Assembly: GCA_964390465.1 (NCBI GenBank)
Contig: CAYMIJ010000007.1
Coordinates: 66,996-130,995, forward strand
DNA length: 64,000 nt
Direction of reading: 5' to 3'
Source of the DNA: JADZAI01 sp964390465
Lineage (GTDB): Bacteria > Pseudomonadota > Alphaproteobacteria > Micropepsales > Micropepsaceae
Shown here: positions 1-7,757 of the stretch, piece by piece
Numbering within the stretch: the first letter of the stretch is position 1
Layout of the letters: each line of letters opens with the position of its first letter
The notes under the pieces: model-generated
What the model was told of the DNA's origin: nothing
Seen by the model: only the letters and a program-made list of their open reading frames with translations
The model's database searches: none
Translations under genes and position numbers: made by a program

Positions 1-1000
1 CATAGCCGTACTGGAAATTGCCCAGTCGGGGGATATAGGTGAACGGATACTGGTCTTTATTATCGACATAAGTCGTTGCACTGACGATGTCAGCGAAGCC
101 CAGATTATATTTCAGCTCCAGATTGTAGAGATCGTAGTTGAAAATCTTGGGGATCAGCAGCTTCGCTCGGTTGGGGCCGATTGCAACTGTTCGGTCTGGC
201 TCTTCAAATCCGAGCCCCAGAGGTGTGGTAGCCCGGTGCAGCTGCACCATAGCCTGAGCTGAAAAATTATCGTTGGGCTGCCAGAGAAGCTTGAAGCGCA
301 GATTGGTCAGTCGTGTCTCATTGCCATTCTTGATGCCAGCGGCAGGTTGGTCGATCCAACCGCCTCCATCCTCGAACGAGCCCGCCACGCGCAACGCTAG
401 CTTATCCGTCACCAACGGGACATTGACTACACCAGTGATGCGGCCACCCACGCTGCCATGGCTAACCGCATACATTTCGCCAGAGATGCTGCCACCAAAC
501 TCGGAAAGATTGGGCTTGTTGGTAATGAAGCGAATGGTGCCGGCTGCGGAGCCCTGTCCGTAGAGTGTGCCCTGGGGGCCTTTCAGCACTTCAACACGGG
601 CATAGTCCAATGTCGCTGGGCTCAACTGGCTGGAGCCTGAAATCGTGAGTGGCGCTTCATCCAAGTACATGCCGACAAGAGCGCCGGACCCTTGTGGGTT
701 GGCGAGGCCGCGCATGAAGATCGTGTAGCTGCCAGGCCCATCTTCGCGCATGGTGAGACCAGGCACGTTGAATGAAAGATCCTGAACGGTCTGGATGCCG
801 CGTTTCGTCATATCCTTGCCGCTAATCGCCGTGATGGCGGCAGGGACTTTCACCAGCTTCTGTTCGCGCTTCTGCGATGTAACGACAATCTCTTCAGATG
901 AGCTTGGCTCGGCAGGGGTTGGCTCAGCCTGTGCCCAGGCAGGGCCAGCGGTCATCAGTGCTAGAGCTGACACCATTCCATAGTTTGCTGCTCGCTTCAC
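1..1000 (-). CDS. TonB-dependent outer-membrane receptor, N-terminal part (runs off the window)
   Basis: Partial gene: the first 333 codons are present and the rest lies beyond position 1. A GTG start at 1000 follows an AGAGGGGA ribosome site and gives a signal peptide ending around AWAQA. Then come a TonB-box-like EEIVVTSQKRE and a plug domain with VLKGPQGTLYG and AAGTIRFITNKP, both hallmarks of TonB-dependent receptors, followed by the first barrel strands. These proteins import scarce or large ligands with energy from TonB-ExbBD. It lies 121 bases downstream of the P1 hydrolase gene on the same strand, so the substrate may be linked to the hydrolases next door. The ligand cannot be told from sequence. 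The ATG at 1007 is in another frame and stops early. Confidence 0.9.
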   Translation of the reverse strand, partial: MKRAANYGMVSALALMTAGPAWAQAEPTPAEPSSSEEIVVTSQKREQKLVKVPAAITAISGKDMTKRGIQTVQDLSFNVPGLTMREDGPGSYTIFMRGLANPQGSGALVGMYLDEAPLTISGSSQLSPATLDYARVEVLKGPQGTLYGQGSAAGTIRFITNKPNLSEFGGSISGEMYAVSHGSVGGRITGVVNVPLVTDKLALRVAGSFEDGGGWIDQPAAGIKNGNETRLTNLRFKLLWQPNDNFSAQAMVQLHRATTPLGLGFEEPDRTVAIGPNRAKLLIPKIFNYDLYNLELKYNLGFADIVSATTYVDNKDQYPFTYIPRLGNFQYGY

Positions 1001-1121
1001 GGCGCATCCCCTCTTTGTGTGCATGACATGGTTTCGTCATGATGAGAGGCTTCGGCGTGAAGCTGTGCCAGATGCATTGCGGCGCGATGGTGGTGCGGTG
1101 CACGCACCATGGTCACTGAAG

Positions 1122-2543
1122 CTATGGTTGACGACGGCCTTTCTGCTCCCATCGCCCCGGATTGATCACGACCATGCCTTCGTCAAATCTCACTGTTAGC
1201 GGATAGCGGCCAGGCACCACAAATGTATTCTCGTCAACCGGCAATAGTTCCGTTTTTCCGTTCCGACGAATGGCGAAGACATCACGTTCACCACTGGCTT
1301 CAGCATAGAGCCTGCCGCCCTCAGTGTTCAGCCGCAATGCAGCAACAGATGAGAAGGCGTAAGTACCTTCATAAGTATCCAGATTGCCACTTGATACCTG
1401 CGCGTTTGCATTGACTTGTGGATGCTGCGGCTGGGGTGGAACTGCGGCAAGAATTGCATCCCACATCAGTTCGGATGCGACAACGCCGAGTGTTGCGGTG
1501 AGATAAGAATCGGTTGGACCGCTTTCCACTTCGCCAGTCGAAACAGCATAGAGCACGTCGCCATCCATTTCAGTTGCGAAGGGCTGGATAGCGCGTGCCA
1601 TGGATGTATGCACCTGAACTGCAAGGCGATTGAGCTCAGCCGGGGTCAGCTTGCGGTTGGTCACTACCACGCTGATTGTTGTGTTGCGTTTTTCTGGGCC
1701 GCTAGCCTCACCATCCCACTTTCCGCCTATGCTCTCCGGCACAGCGCGCATGAGGTCTGACGCTTTCAGGGGCGAAGGCCAGTTCTGACCTGTATAGCAG
1801 CTCACCACATTGCCATCGCGATCCGTCACGACGCCAAGTGCATTGACCACCGTAAACACCGCGATCTTCACATCGCCGATCTGACGAAACGCCGCGCCCT
1901 GACCTGAATGTGTGTTGCACCCAAAAAGGCCGCCGAACACAGCCGAGCGACCGCCTCCATAAGAACCGATGGGGAAAATACCGGGCTGTGCAGCTCTGAG
2001 TGCGGCTTGGGCCAGCCGTTTGTCTGGATAGATTTCGTTGAGACGCCGGCCCCCCATATCGTAAATGATCGAGCCCATCACAACTGGAATATTGTTCCAG
2101 TTGCCGTCGCGTTCGCCGTCATCTTTCAAAGCGGTTGAAACAGCTGTCGCTGTTTCAAGGCCATAAAAAGTCCCTCCTGAAAGGACCACGGCGTCCAGCT
2201 CTGGAACGTCATAACCAAGCCGGACAAAATCAGTGTTGATTGTCCCAGGCCCGCCACCGCGTACATCCACTGCGACCAGAGACCGCTTGGCAAAGCGCAG
2301 AACAGTCACGCCGGTTGGCCCATCTTCATACTGGCCCGTCCCGACCATGAGCGCGGGCCAATCGAAACGCAGTGTTGAAGGGTCTTCAAACCCGTCATTG
2401 AGCGTCATGGGTAGATGATCCTGTGACATGCCAGATGCCCTTCCCGCGACATCGGCAAGAGCGCGGTGACTACCTGCTGAAATTGCAACAGCGCTTGCCG
2501 CTGCCAGCACTGCTTTTGCAAAGAAAGGCGTATGCCTGTCCAT
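1122..2543 (-). CDS. Exported P1 family (DmpA/NylC-type) N-terminal nucleophile hydrolase
   Basis: A 473-residue protein with a signal peptide (residues 1-30) and a P1/S58 domain. VRGGGPGT (94-101), LSGGTFYGLE (121-130) and TVVNALG (231-237) are family motifs. RNTTISVVVTN (286-296) holds the expected autocleavage site N287/T288; in this family (DmpA, BapA, NylC) the new N-terminal Ser or Thr is the nucleophile. Family members hydrolyse peptides with N-terminal D- or beta-amino acids, or nylon oligomers. Residues about 395-473 form an extra beta-rich tail like those attached to some serine hydrolases. An AGAGGG site lies 8 bases before the ATG, and the gene starts 22 bases after the GH172 gene ends, so the two are probably co-transcribed. 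Substrate unknown. Confidence 0.85.
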   Translation of the reverse strand: MDRHTPFFAKAVLAAASAVAISAGSHRALADVAGRASGMSQDHLPMTLNDGFEDPSTLRFDWPALMVGTGQYEDGPTGVTVLRFAKRSLVAVDVRGGGPGTINTDFVRLGYDVPELDAVVLSGGTFYGLETATAVSTALKDDGERDGNWNNIPVVMGSIIYDMGGRRLNEIYPDKRLAQAALRAAQPGIFPIGSYGGGRSAVFGGLFGCNTHSGQGAAFRQIGDVKIAVFTVVNALGVVTDRDGNVVSCYTGQNWPSPLKASDLMRAVPESIGGKWDGEASGPEKRNTTISVVVTNRKLTPAELNRLAVQVHTSMARAIQPFATEMDGDVLYAVSTGEVESGPTDSYLTATLGVVASELMWDAILAAVPPQPQHPQVNANAQVSSGNLDTYEGTYAFSSVAALRLNTEGGRLYAEASGERDVFAIRRNGKTELLPVDENTFVVPGRYPLTVRFDEGMVVINPGRWEQKGRRQP

Positions 2544-2565
2544 AAGCTGACCCTCTGATGGTGTT

Positions 2566-3789
2566 CTATTGCCCTGTTTGCAGCGGCGGAATGGTCAACG
2601 CGGCATTGTCAGGCAAGGCTGGAAACGCAGCGTGCGGCTCGGCCTGATACCAGTAGGCAACCGAAGCGATATAATCCTGCAACGACAGATAAGTGCCATC
2701 TCCAAGCACGTTCTCAAGTGACGCCCTATTCCAGCCGAGGCTTTGCATGGTAATGCGTAGATCCTTCTTGAAATGAATAGGATCCTTGATGTGCCAGCGA
2801 TATTCGCTGATGCGGCGCTCACGGCCGGGTATGAAGTAATCTGCCGGTGATGTTGGCGGGTTTTGATTATGGAACCCTGCATAGAGCATCGAGAATGGAA
2901 TTTCCTGACGGCTCCCTTTTCCATCTGACTTGAGATAACCCCATGCCCCAAGGAAATAATCTTCCTCACCCGTTCCGTTAATGGTCGGATGGTCGGTATC
3001 CCCGTCGAGATAGAACTTAACTTCACCCTCGCCCCACCAACCGGCGCTGAACGCACCGTGCGCGACATAGGTGCCCACATACTGACCCTGACCCTTCACG
3101 CCATCCAGAATTGTGTGGACATCCTTTTCCTTCAGCCGGTCTGAAAGCCGAAACTGTGCGTGGAAATAGGCTGCGTTCTCCGGCACTGCCTGAAGCGTGT
3201 AATCAATCTGATGATAGATGATCATCATTTCGGTGCTGCGGTTCTCGAGCGTTATGCGAAACTTCTTGTGAAAAGGCATCGGCCAATAACTGTTGAAGCC
3301 ACCACCCGATGTCACCATGACCATCGCTGAATTGACGAGCGTTTCACTGAAGCGGCCCCAGCCGGTTGCAAAGAAATCACCGGCCGGCACTTCGACGGAA
3401 GGCAATGTCTCATCATCCCAGTAAATGCGGATGATCATCGAGCGATAGTCAACATTCCCGCCCAGTGCCATCCATATGTGATTGATGACACCGGGGCCTT
3501 TCGCTTCGCCAAGCGTGATGGTCTCGCCGGATTTGACGAACAGATAGGGATTGACCTTCCAGCCGAAGCCGAGGCTGCTCGCGGCTTTAGCCGCTGTTCC
3601 ACTCTCAACAGGCGTGCGGGCACCACCGCCTTTTTCACCTGTAATGTTTTCAGCCGTGATAGAGCGCGATTGTGCATCCGATAGTGTGTAGAGGGGCATT
3701 CCATCTGATGCGCATGCCACGCTTGATGATCCTGCAAGAAAAAATCCCAGGATGGTCAACTGCCAGATTCTGCTTAGCCCCTGCACCAT
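2566..3789 (-). CDS. Secreted DUF2961 / glycoside hydrolase family 172 protein
   Basis: Residues such as EVKFYLDGD, GTGEEDYFLGAWGY and MLYAGFHNQNPP match DUF2961, now GH172. Characterised GH172 enzymes act on D-fructofuranose or D-arabinofuranose linkages (difructose dianhydride enzymes, exo-D-arabinofuranosidases on mycobacterial arabinan). The glutamates of GTGEEDYF fit a catalytic acid. A signal peptide ends near SVACA. In-frame ATGs occur at 3810, 3804, 3795 and 3789; I chose 3789 because a GGAG lies 9 bases upstream and the leader MVQGLSRIWQLTIL then begins directly. The open frame reaches 3993 but that extension is Arg-rich and unlikely. It is first in a run with the P1 hydrolase and TonB receptor, and diverges from the serine hydrolase. 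Confidence 0.88.
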   Translation of the reverse strand: MVQGLSRIWQLTILGFFLAGSSSVACASDGMPLYTLSDAQSRSITAENITGEKGGGARTPVESGTAAKAASSLGFGWKVNPYLFVKSGETITLGEAKGPGVINHIWMALGGNVDYRSMIIRIYWDDETLPSVEVPAGDFFATGWGRFSETLVNSAMVMVTSGGGFNSYWPMPFHKKFRITLENRSTEMMIIYHQIDYTLQAVPENAAYFHAQFRLSDRLKEKDVHTILDGVKGQGQYVGTYVAHGAFSAGWWGEGEVKFYLDGDTDHPTINGTGEEDYFLGAWGYLKSDGKGSRQEIPFSMLYAGFHNQNPPTSPADYFIPGRERRISEYRWHIKDPIHFKKDLRITMQSLGWNRASLENVLGDGTYLSLQDYIASVAYWYQAEPHAAFPALPDNAALTIPPLQTGQ

Positions 3790-4006
3790 AGCCATATGCT
3801 CCATGCTCATTTTGATGCGGATGAAATGTCCTATGCTGCTCCAGATGAAGTGTTGCCTTTTCTGCGCAACACGGTGACGTCTCCACGAGACAGGCGAGAA
3901 TCTGCGCCGCCGGCGATCATGGTGGCTCTGCACAACATCTTGAGGCTGGGTCATGGATGACGATAATTTCGTCTTAGACGCTCCAGCACCCAAGGATCAC
4001 TTCACA

Positions 4007-5215
4007 ATGACACGCGCGCGGCTTGCTCTTGTCTCCATTCTAACGGCATTGCTTGGTTCGTGCGCGCAAAACACAGCTGCGGTACAGGAAAACGCCGCAT
4101 CTGTTGCCGCGGCCAAAGACGACAAGGGGGTTCTGTTCTGGTCGATCGAACAGCGCGACGCACGCTTCGACAAGCTTGAGCAATTCGGGCCAAGCCGTCG
4201 CGTAAGCGCCGATGGCAAACCACATGCTTTGAGCGCCGGGAAGTCGCTTGATCTCAAATGGTCTTACCAAGGGCATGACTGGACGCTCGCTTCTTACATG
4301 GAGGCGCAGCGTTCTGCAGGCATCATCATCATTCAAGACGGCAAAGTGCGGGCTGAGCGTTATGGTCTTGGACTGACAGCGCAAGGCCGTTGGGCTAGCT
4401 TCTCGGTGGCCAAGTCACTTACCTCAACACTTGTTGGCGCCGCGATTAGGGATGGCTTCATCAAGAGCGTTTCAGAGCCCATCACCCGCTACATTCCTGA
4501 GCTTGCCGGCAGTGGCTATGACGGCGTCACCATCGAACAGATTCTCACCATGTCGTCAGGGGTGAGGTGGAATGAGGCTTATGCTGACCCGCGCTCCGAT
4601 GTGGCGCAGTTCGGAGCCCAGCAGGCTGAAGGGACTGTCGACCCCGTCACATCCTATATGCGCAAGCTTCCGCGGGCCGCGCAGCCGGGCACCAAATGGA
4701 ACTACAATACGGGCGAGACCAACCTTATCGGCGTGTTGGTTGAGCGCGCCACAGGCAAAACCCTTTCTTCCTATCTGCAGGAAAAGATATGGCAGCCTTT
4801 TGGTATGGAGCGCGATGCCGCATGGCTGCTGAATAGCGGTGGGCACGAGTTCGGAGGTTGCTGCATTCAGGCGAGTCTTCGTGACTATGCCCGCTTTGGG
4901 CTGTTCGTGTTGGGTGACGGCAAGGCGGGTGGTCAGGACGTTGTGCCGCTGGGCTGGTTTGAAAAAGCCGTCACTACACAGAAAGATATCGGCACGCCGG
5001 GCTTTGGTTATGGCTATCAGTGGTGGACGCGCGATGATGGCAGCTTCGCAGCTCGCGGTATTTTCGGGCAGATGATCTTCATAGACCCGAAGCGTAAGCT
5101 GGTGGTCGTTAGCCTCAGCAACTGGCCTGCGGCCACTGAGGCAGAGCGCAGTTATCGACAGATAGCCTTTATCGAAGCGATCCGTTCTGCGTTGGACGCA
5201 GAGGCGAAAGACTGA
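4007..5215 (+). CDS. Serine hydrolase of the beta-lactamase (class C/esterase) family, putative lipoprotein
   Basis: About 402 residues. The ATG at 4007 follows AAGGA by 10 bases and gives a lipoprotein leader with lipobox LLGSC; an in-frame ATG at 3953 would add an unlikely hydrophilic stretch. The fold is that of class C beta-lactamases, DD-peptidases and esterases: the nucleophile motif SxxK is in SFSVAKSL and YNTGE is the Tyr motif. Relatives include EstB-type esterases, D-amino-acid amidases and the nylon-dimer hydrolase NylB. The Lys-Thr-Gly motif is not obvious, which argues against a true beta-lactamase. It diverges from the GH172 gene across about 217 bases that must hold both promoters. 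Confidence 0.85.
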   Translation: MTRARLALVSILTALLGSCAQNTAAVQENAASVAAAKDDKGVLFWSIEQRDARFDKLEQFGPSRRVSADGKPHALSAGKSLDLKWSYQGHDWTLASYMEAQRSAGIIIIQDGKVRAERYGLGLTAQGRWASFSVAKSLTSTLVGAAIRDGFIKSVSEPITRYIPELAGSGYDGVTIEQILTMSSGVRWNEAYADPRSDVAQFGAQQAEGTVDPVTSYMRKLPRAAQPGTKWNYNTGETNLIGVLVERATGKTLSSYLQEKIWQPFGMERDAAWLLNSGGHEFGGCCIQASLRDYARFGLFVLGDGKAGGQDVVPLGWFEKAVTTQKDIGTPGFGYGYQWWTRDDGSFAARGIFGQMIFIDPKRKLVVVSLSNWPAATEAERSYRQIAFIEAIRSALDAEAKD

Positions 5216-5509
5216 TCACTAACAATCAGTCGGTTCTGCTGTGTTAGCTAGCCTGGCGCTTCGACGGGTGCTGTCTGCTTAAAACCTACTTTACTGCGCG
5301 CGCTGACCTCTTGTTCCAAATTCGAGGTGGAGCAGGATTATGGTGGGCTCCCTCAAGCGTCATCGATTTCGGCCGGACGCCATTCGGTAGGAACTGTCCA
5401 GACGTGCTCCCCTGACTGTTACCATTGAGTGGTAGAGCCTCGCTCCTTCATGATTGATGATCGATGCTTGATGGGATGGCAACGCGTCTGGGGGCATACC
5501 CTCAGTCAT

Positions 5510-5670
5510 GTTGCCCGTTGATCTCGGCGGGGGCTTCCCGCCCAGTTTCGAGTGTGGCCTGACCGTGTTGTAATCATGCCGCCGGGCGGCCAGCCCGAAC
5601 CGGGCATGGGCCAGCGAGGTCAACAGCGCCTCGTTGAGGCATTCGTCTCGCAGGCGACCATCGTGTACGC
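5510..5670 (-). pseudogene. IS3-family transposase remnant (C-terminal end of OrfB)
   Basis: The minus-strand translation contains DGRLRDECLNEALL and RRHDYNTVRPHSKLGG, the end of the DDE integrase domain of IS3-type OrfB proteins. Nothing of the upstream catalytic domain or OrfA is present, and no clear terminal inverted repeats are visible. The scrap abuts a serine-recombinase remnant on the other strand at about 5690. It is dead as a transposase. Boundaries are approximate. Confidence 0.75.
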
Positions 5671-5691
5671 CATGAGGCCACCTCTGCCACG

Positions 5692-6396
5692 GGAGCTCCG
5701 AGCCAGATGGCCGGTCTCCTGGAGGATCAGAACCGGCTTGCATCCCTGGTCAGGCCGGAGAGCCGCACGCCTGAGAACCTTACTCAGCTGTTCAGGACAG
5801 CCACCGAAGCCGCAGACCGCCTCTCCGCAGCGGCACCTCATGAGCTCAAGCGGCTTCTCGGCCTCTGGGTGCTGATCATCCGGCTCACTCCGGACCGGCT
5901 GGCAATCACGCTGAATGGCGCGGCAATTCTGGGAGAGCACAAATCTCTGTCAGCGCCTCAGCAGCTCGATGATCGCCACGATCCAGACGCCATACACAAA
6001 GCATGAGATGAGCTCCTTATTGAACCAGCCTGCTCCATCGAACAGCCCTTCCATCTCGTGCGCCGTGGCCAGGCGAACCGCCTGCTCATTCCAGCCGGTG
6101 CAAAAGAGAACCCCACAAACAGGGATCCGCACCTCATCCGTTTGGTCACAAAAGCATGGGCCGCGCGCCGGGCGGTGGAGTGCTCAAACGACCATCCAGA
6201 TATGATCGCTGACACCATGAAGGTTGACCGCAGCTACTTCGCCCGTCTTGTACACATCGGCTATCTCGCGCCCGACATCCTCATCGCCATCCTGCAGGGC
6301 CGTCAGCCACCTGCCCTCTCCCGGAAGGTTCTCGCCCGTCTGCCCAGCCTCCCCGTCAACTGGCAGGACCAGCGCAGGCTGCTCAGCTTCGTCTGA
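5692..6396 (+). pseudogene. Large serine recombinase, C-terminal fragment with an in-frame stop
   Basis: Reading one frame through, residues such as LLIPAGAKENPTNRDPHLIR and RSYFARLVHIGYLAPDIL followed by ILQGRQPP and LPVNWQDQRRLLSF match the end of alphaproteobacterial phage/transposon recombinases of the resolvase family. The catalytic serine domain and the zinc ribbon are missing upstream, where an IS3 scrap begins. A single TGA at 6004-6006 splits the fragment, yet the frame continues as homologous sequence on both sides. It therefore looks like the tail of an integrase lost by deletion and then point mutation. tRNA-Phe lies about 220 bases downstream, a plausible old integration site. 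Confidence 0.72.
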
Positions 6397-6613
6397 CGTC
6401 ACTGCGATGCATCACCGCTGATGGCGGGCGGCGTTTCGTGACCCTCCCAAATGCCCCGCAGAGACAAGGCCCCCGTTCAAGGCCGACTTCCTGCGCTCAC
6501 GCCGTCTCCGGGTGCAGACTTCAACGATGGCCTATACACAACCCCCTGAAATCGCCCGATGAAATACCGGGACCGCAGGACCATGCAGGTGAGCCAGAGG
6601 ATTCAGGGAAAAG

Positions 6614-6689
<76 letters not shown>

Positions 6690-6810
6690 ATCAGACCGCG
6701 CCCCAGAGGCACGGAAACGGAGGGCGGCTTATAGTGTCCCTGCCTTGCGCTGTCCAGCTTTCCCCGGCGCAGCTATAAAACAGAACCCCTAATTCTTGGC
6801 GGAGCGCAGC

Positions 6811-6984
6811 ATGGACGCGATACTGAATAATCAGGTGATCTCTGCCACTGGCGAAGCTGCCGCCACAGCTATTCTGCCCAGGTTTTGGCGGCTTCAGTCT
6901 GGCAAAACCGCAGAAAAATCACCTGGCGAGTGGGTCGCCATGGCCGATCAGGAGGCAGAGGACATTTTGTCACGCCGTCTATAA
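6811..6984 (+). pseudogene. Inositol-monophosphatase-family N-terminal fragment
   Basis: An ATG at 6811 preceded by GGAG (6 bases) opens a 57-codon frame. AAATAILPRFWRLQSGK and GEWVAMADQEAEDIL resemble the first helices of inositol-monophosphatase / histidinol-phosphatase proteins, which are normally about 260 residues long. The frame stops at 6984, just before an IS3-type scrap, and no catalytic metal-site motif follows. It is therefore a truncated gene. Assignment rests on a short stretch and is tentative. Confidence 0.5.
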
Positions 6985-7008
6985 TCTGCTCTTCCGGGGG
7001 GCACGCTT

Positions 7009-7139
7009 CGTCGGGCAAGAGGACTACAACCAGACAGAGACCACACTCAGCCTTTGGCTACAAAACCCCGGCGGCTTTCGCCGCCGAACTTCATAAGCAA
7101 TGGCCTGCGCTCATGCGCGACAAAACGGCTCGGCTCTAA
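7009..7139 (+). pseudogene. IS3-family transposase C-terminal scrap (frameshifted)
   Basis: QRPHSAFGYKTPAAFAAEL and KQWPALM match the very end of IS3-group OrfB transposases. The preceding DYN of the usual motif is in a different frame (7022-7030), so at least one frameshift is present in the last 40 codons. It differs from the scrap at 5.6 kb, which has the HDYNTVRPHSKLGG version, so two different elements were once here. Confidence 0.7.
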
Positions 7140-7499
7140 TCCCAACTCGTGGAACGCTGGGGGCACGGATTCAATCGTTGAGTGGGCATGTTCGGCACGA
7201 CGCCCACGAATGGCCTTGATACGACATATGGCAAACTGAATTACACTGCCAAAGAGGTAGGCGGATTGGCGAGCATTACCTGATCGCTGCACTATTACAG
7301 TTTCCAGACTGACTGCATGAATGTCAGCCTTGGCAGCGAGACTGATGCGATGATTGACATCACCATCGATCAGAATGTGTCGGTGATGCTGAAATATGCC
7401 GAGTACAACGACAATAGGAACAGCACAGCCGTGGGCGGGTGGGCACCGGTCTCTGCCGACAAAACGATTTCATGGCTGATGGCGACCTACAAAGACTGA
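7140..7499 (+). pseudogene. Outer-membrane porin (alginate-export-like) C-terminal fragment with two stops
   Basis: One frame read through gives WGHGFNR, stop, VGMFGTTPTNGLDTTYGKLN, stop, then YYSFQTD and VSVMLKYAEYND and ISWLMATYKD. This pattern of short amphipathic strands and LKYAEY near the end resembles alginate-export-type beta-barrels. In-frame TGA codons lie at 7179 and 7281. The final residue is Asp rather than the aromatic residue expected for barrel assembly. Only the last 120 or so codons remain. Confidence 0.5.
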
Positions 7500-7550
7500 G
7501 TTCGCCAGCGCGTGAAAGTCAAAGGTTGCAGATATTCCCGCAGCCCTTTG

Positions 7551-7757
7551 TTATGGAGCGTTGCTGTCCTGTTGGTTTTGGCCGGATCCAGTAGACGCGT
7601 CAGGACTGCCGACATCATCTGTTTCGGCGCTGGAAATCACATACCCCCCTTTGAGCCAACGACCGAGGTCGATATTGGCGCAGCGCGAAGAGCAAAAGGG
7701 GCGAAACCTGTAGACGCTCGCCTCATCACACACCGGGCACGATCGCGTTGCAGTCAT
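7551..7757 (-). CDS. yacG: DNA gyrase inhibitor / zinc-binding protein YacG
   Basis: A 68-residue protein with the YacG zinc ligands CPVC (residues 8-11) and CSSRC (22-26), then the conserved ANIDLGRWLKGGYVI. E. coli YacG binds GyrB and blocks DNA binding. The C-terminal 25 residues are low-complexity and acidic, as in other members. The start overlaps the RNase E/G stop by 4 bases (ATGA), placing it last in the hisD-infA-maf operon. Confidence 0.92.
   Translation of the reverse strand: MTATRSCPVCDEASVYRFRPFCSSRCANIDLGRWLKGGYVISSAETDDVGSPDASTGSGQNQQDSNAP

Noticed and set aside
4007..5215. True class C beta-lactamase conferring drug resistance
   Set aside because: SxxK and the Tyr motif are shared with esterases and amidases, the Lys-Thr-Gly motif is not clear, and the neighbours suggest polymer breakdown.
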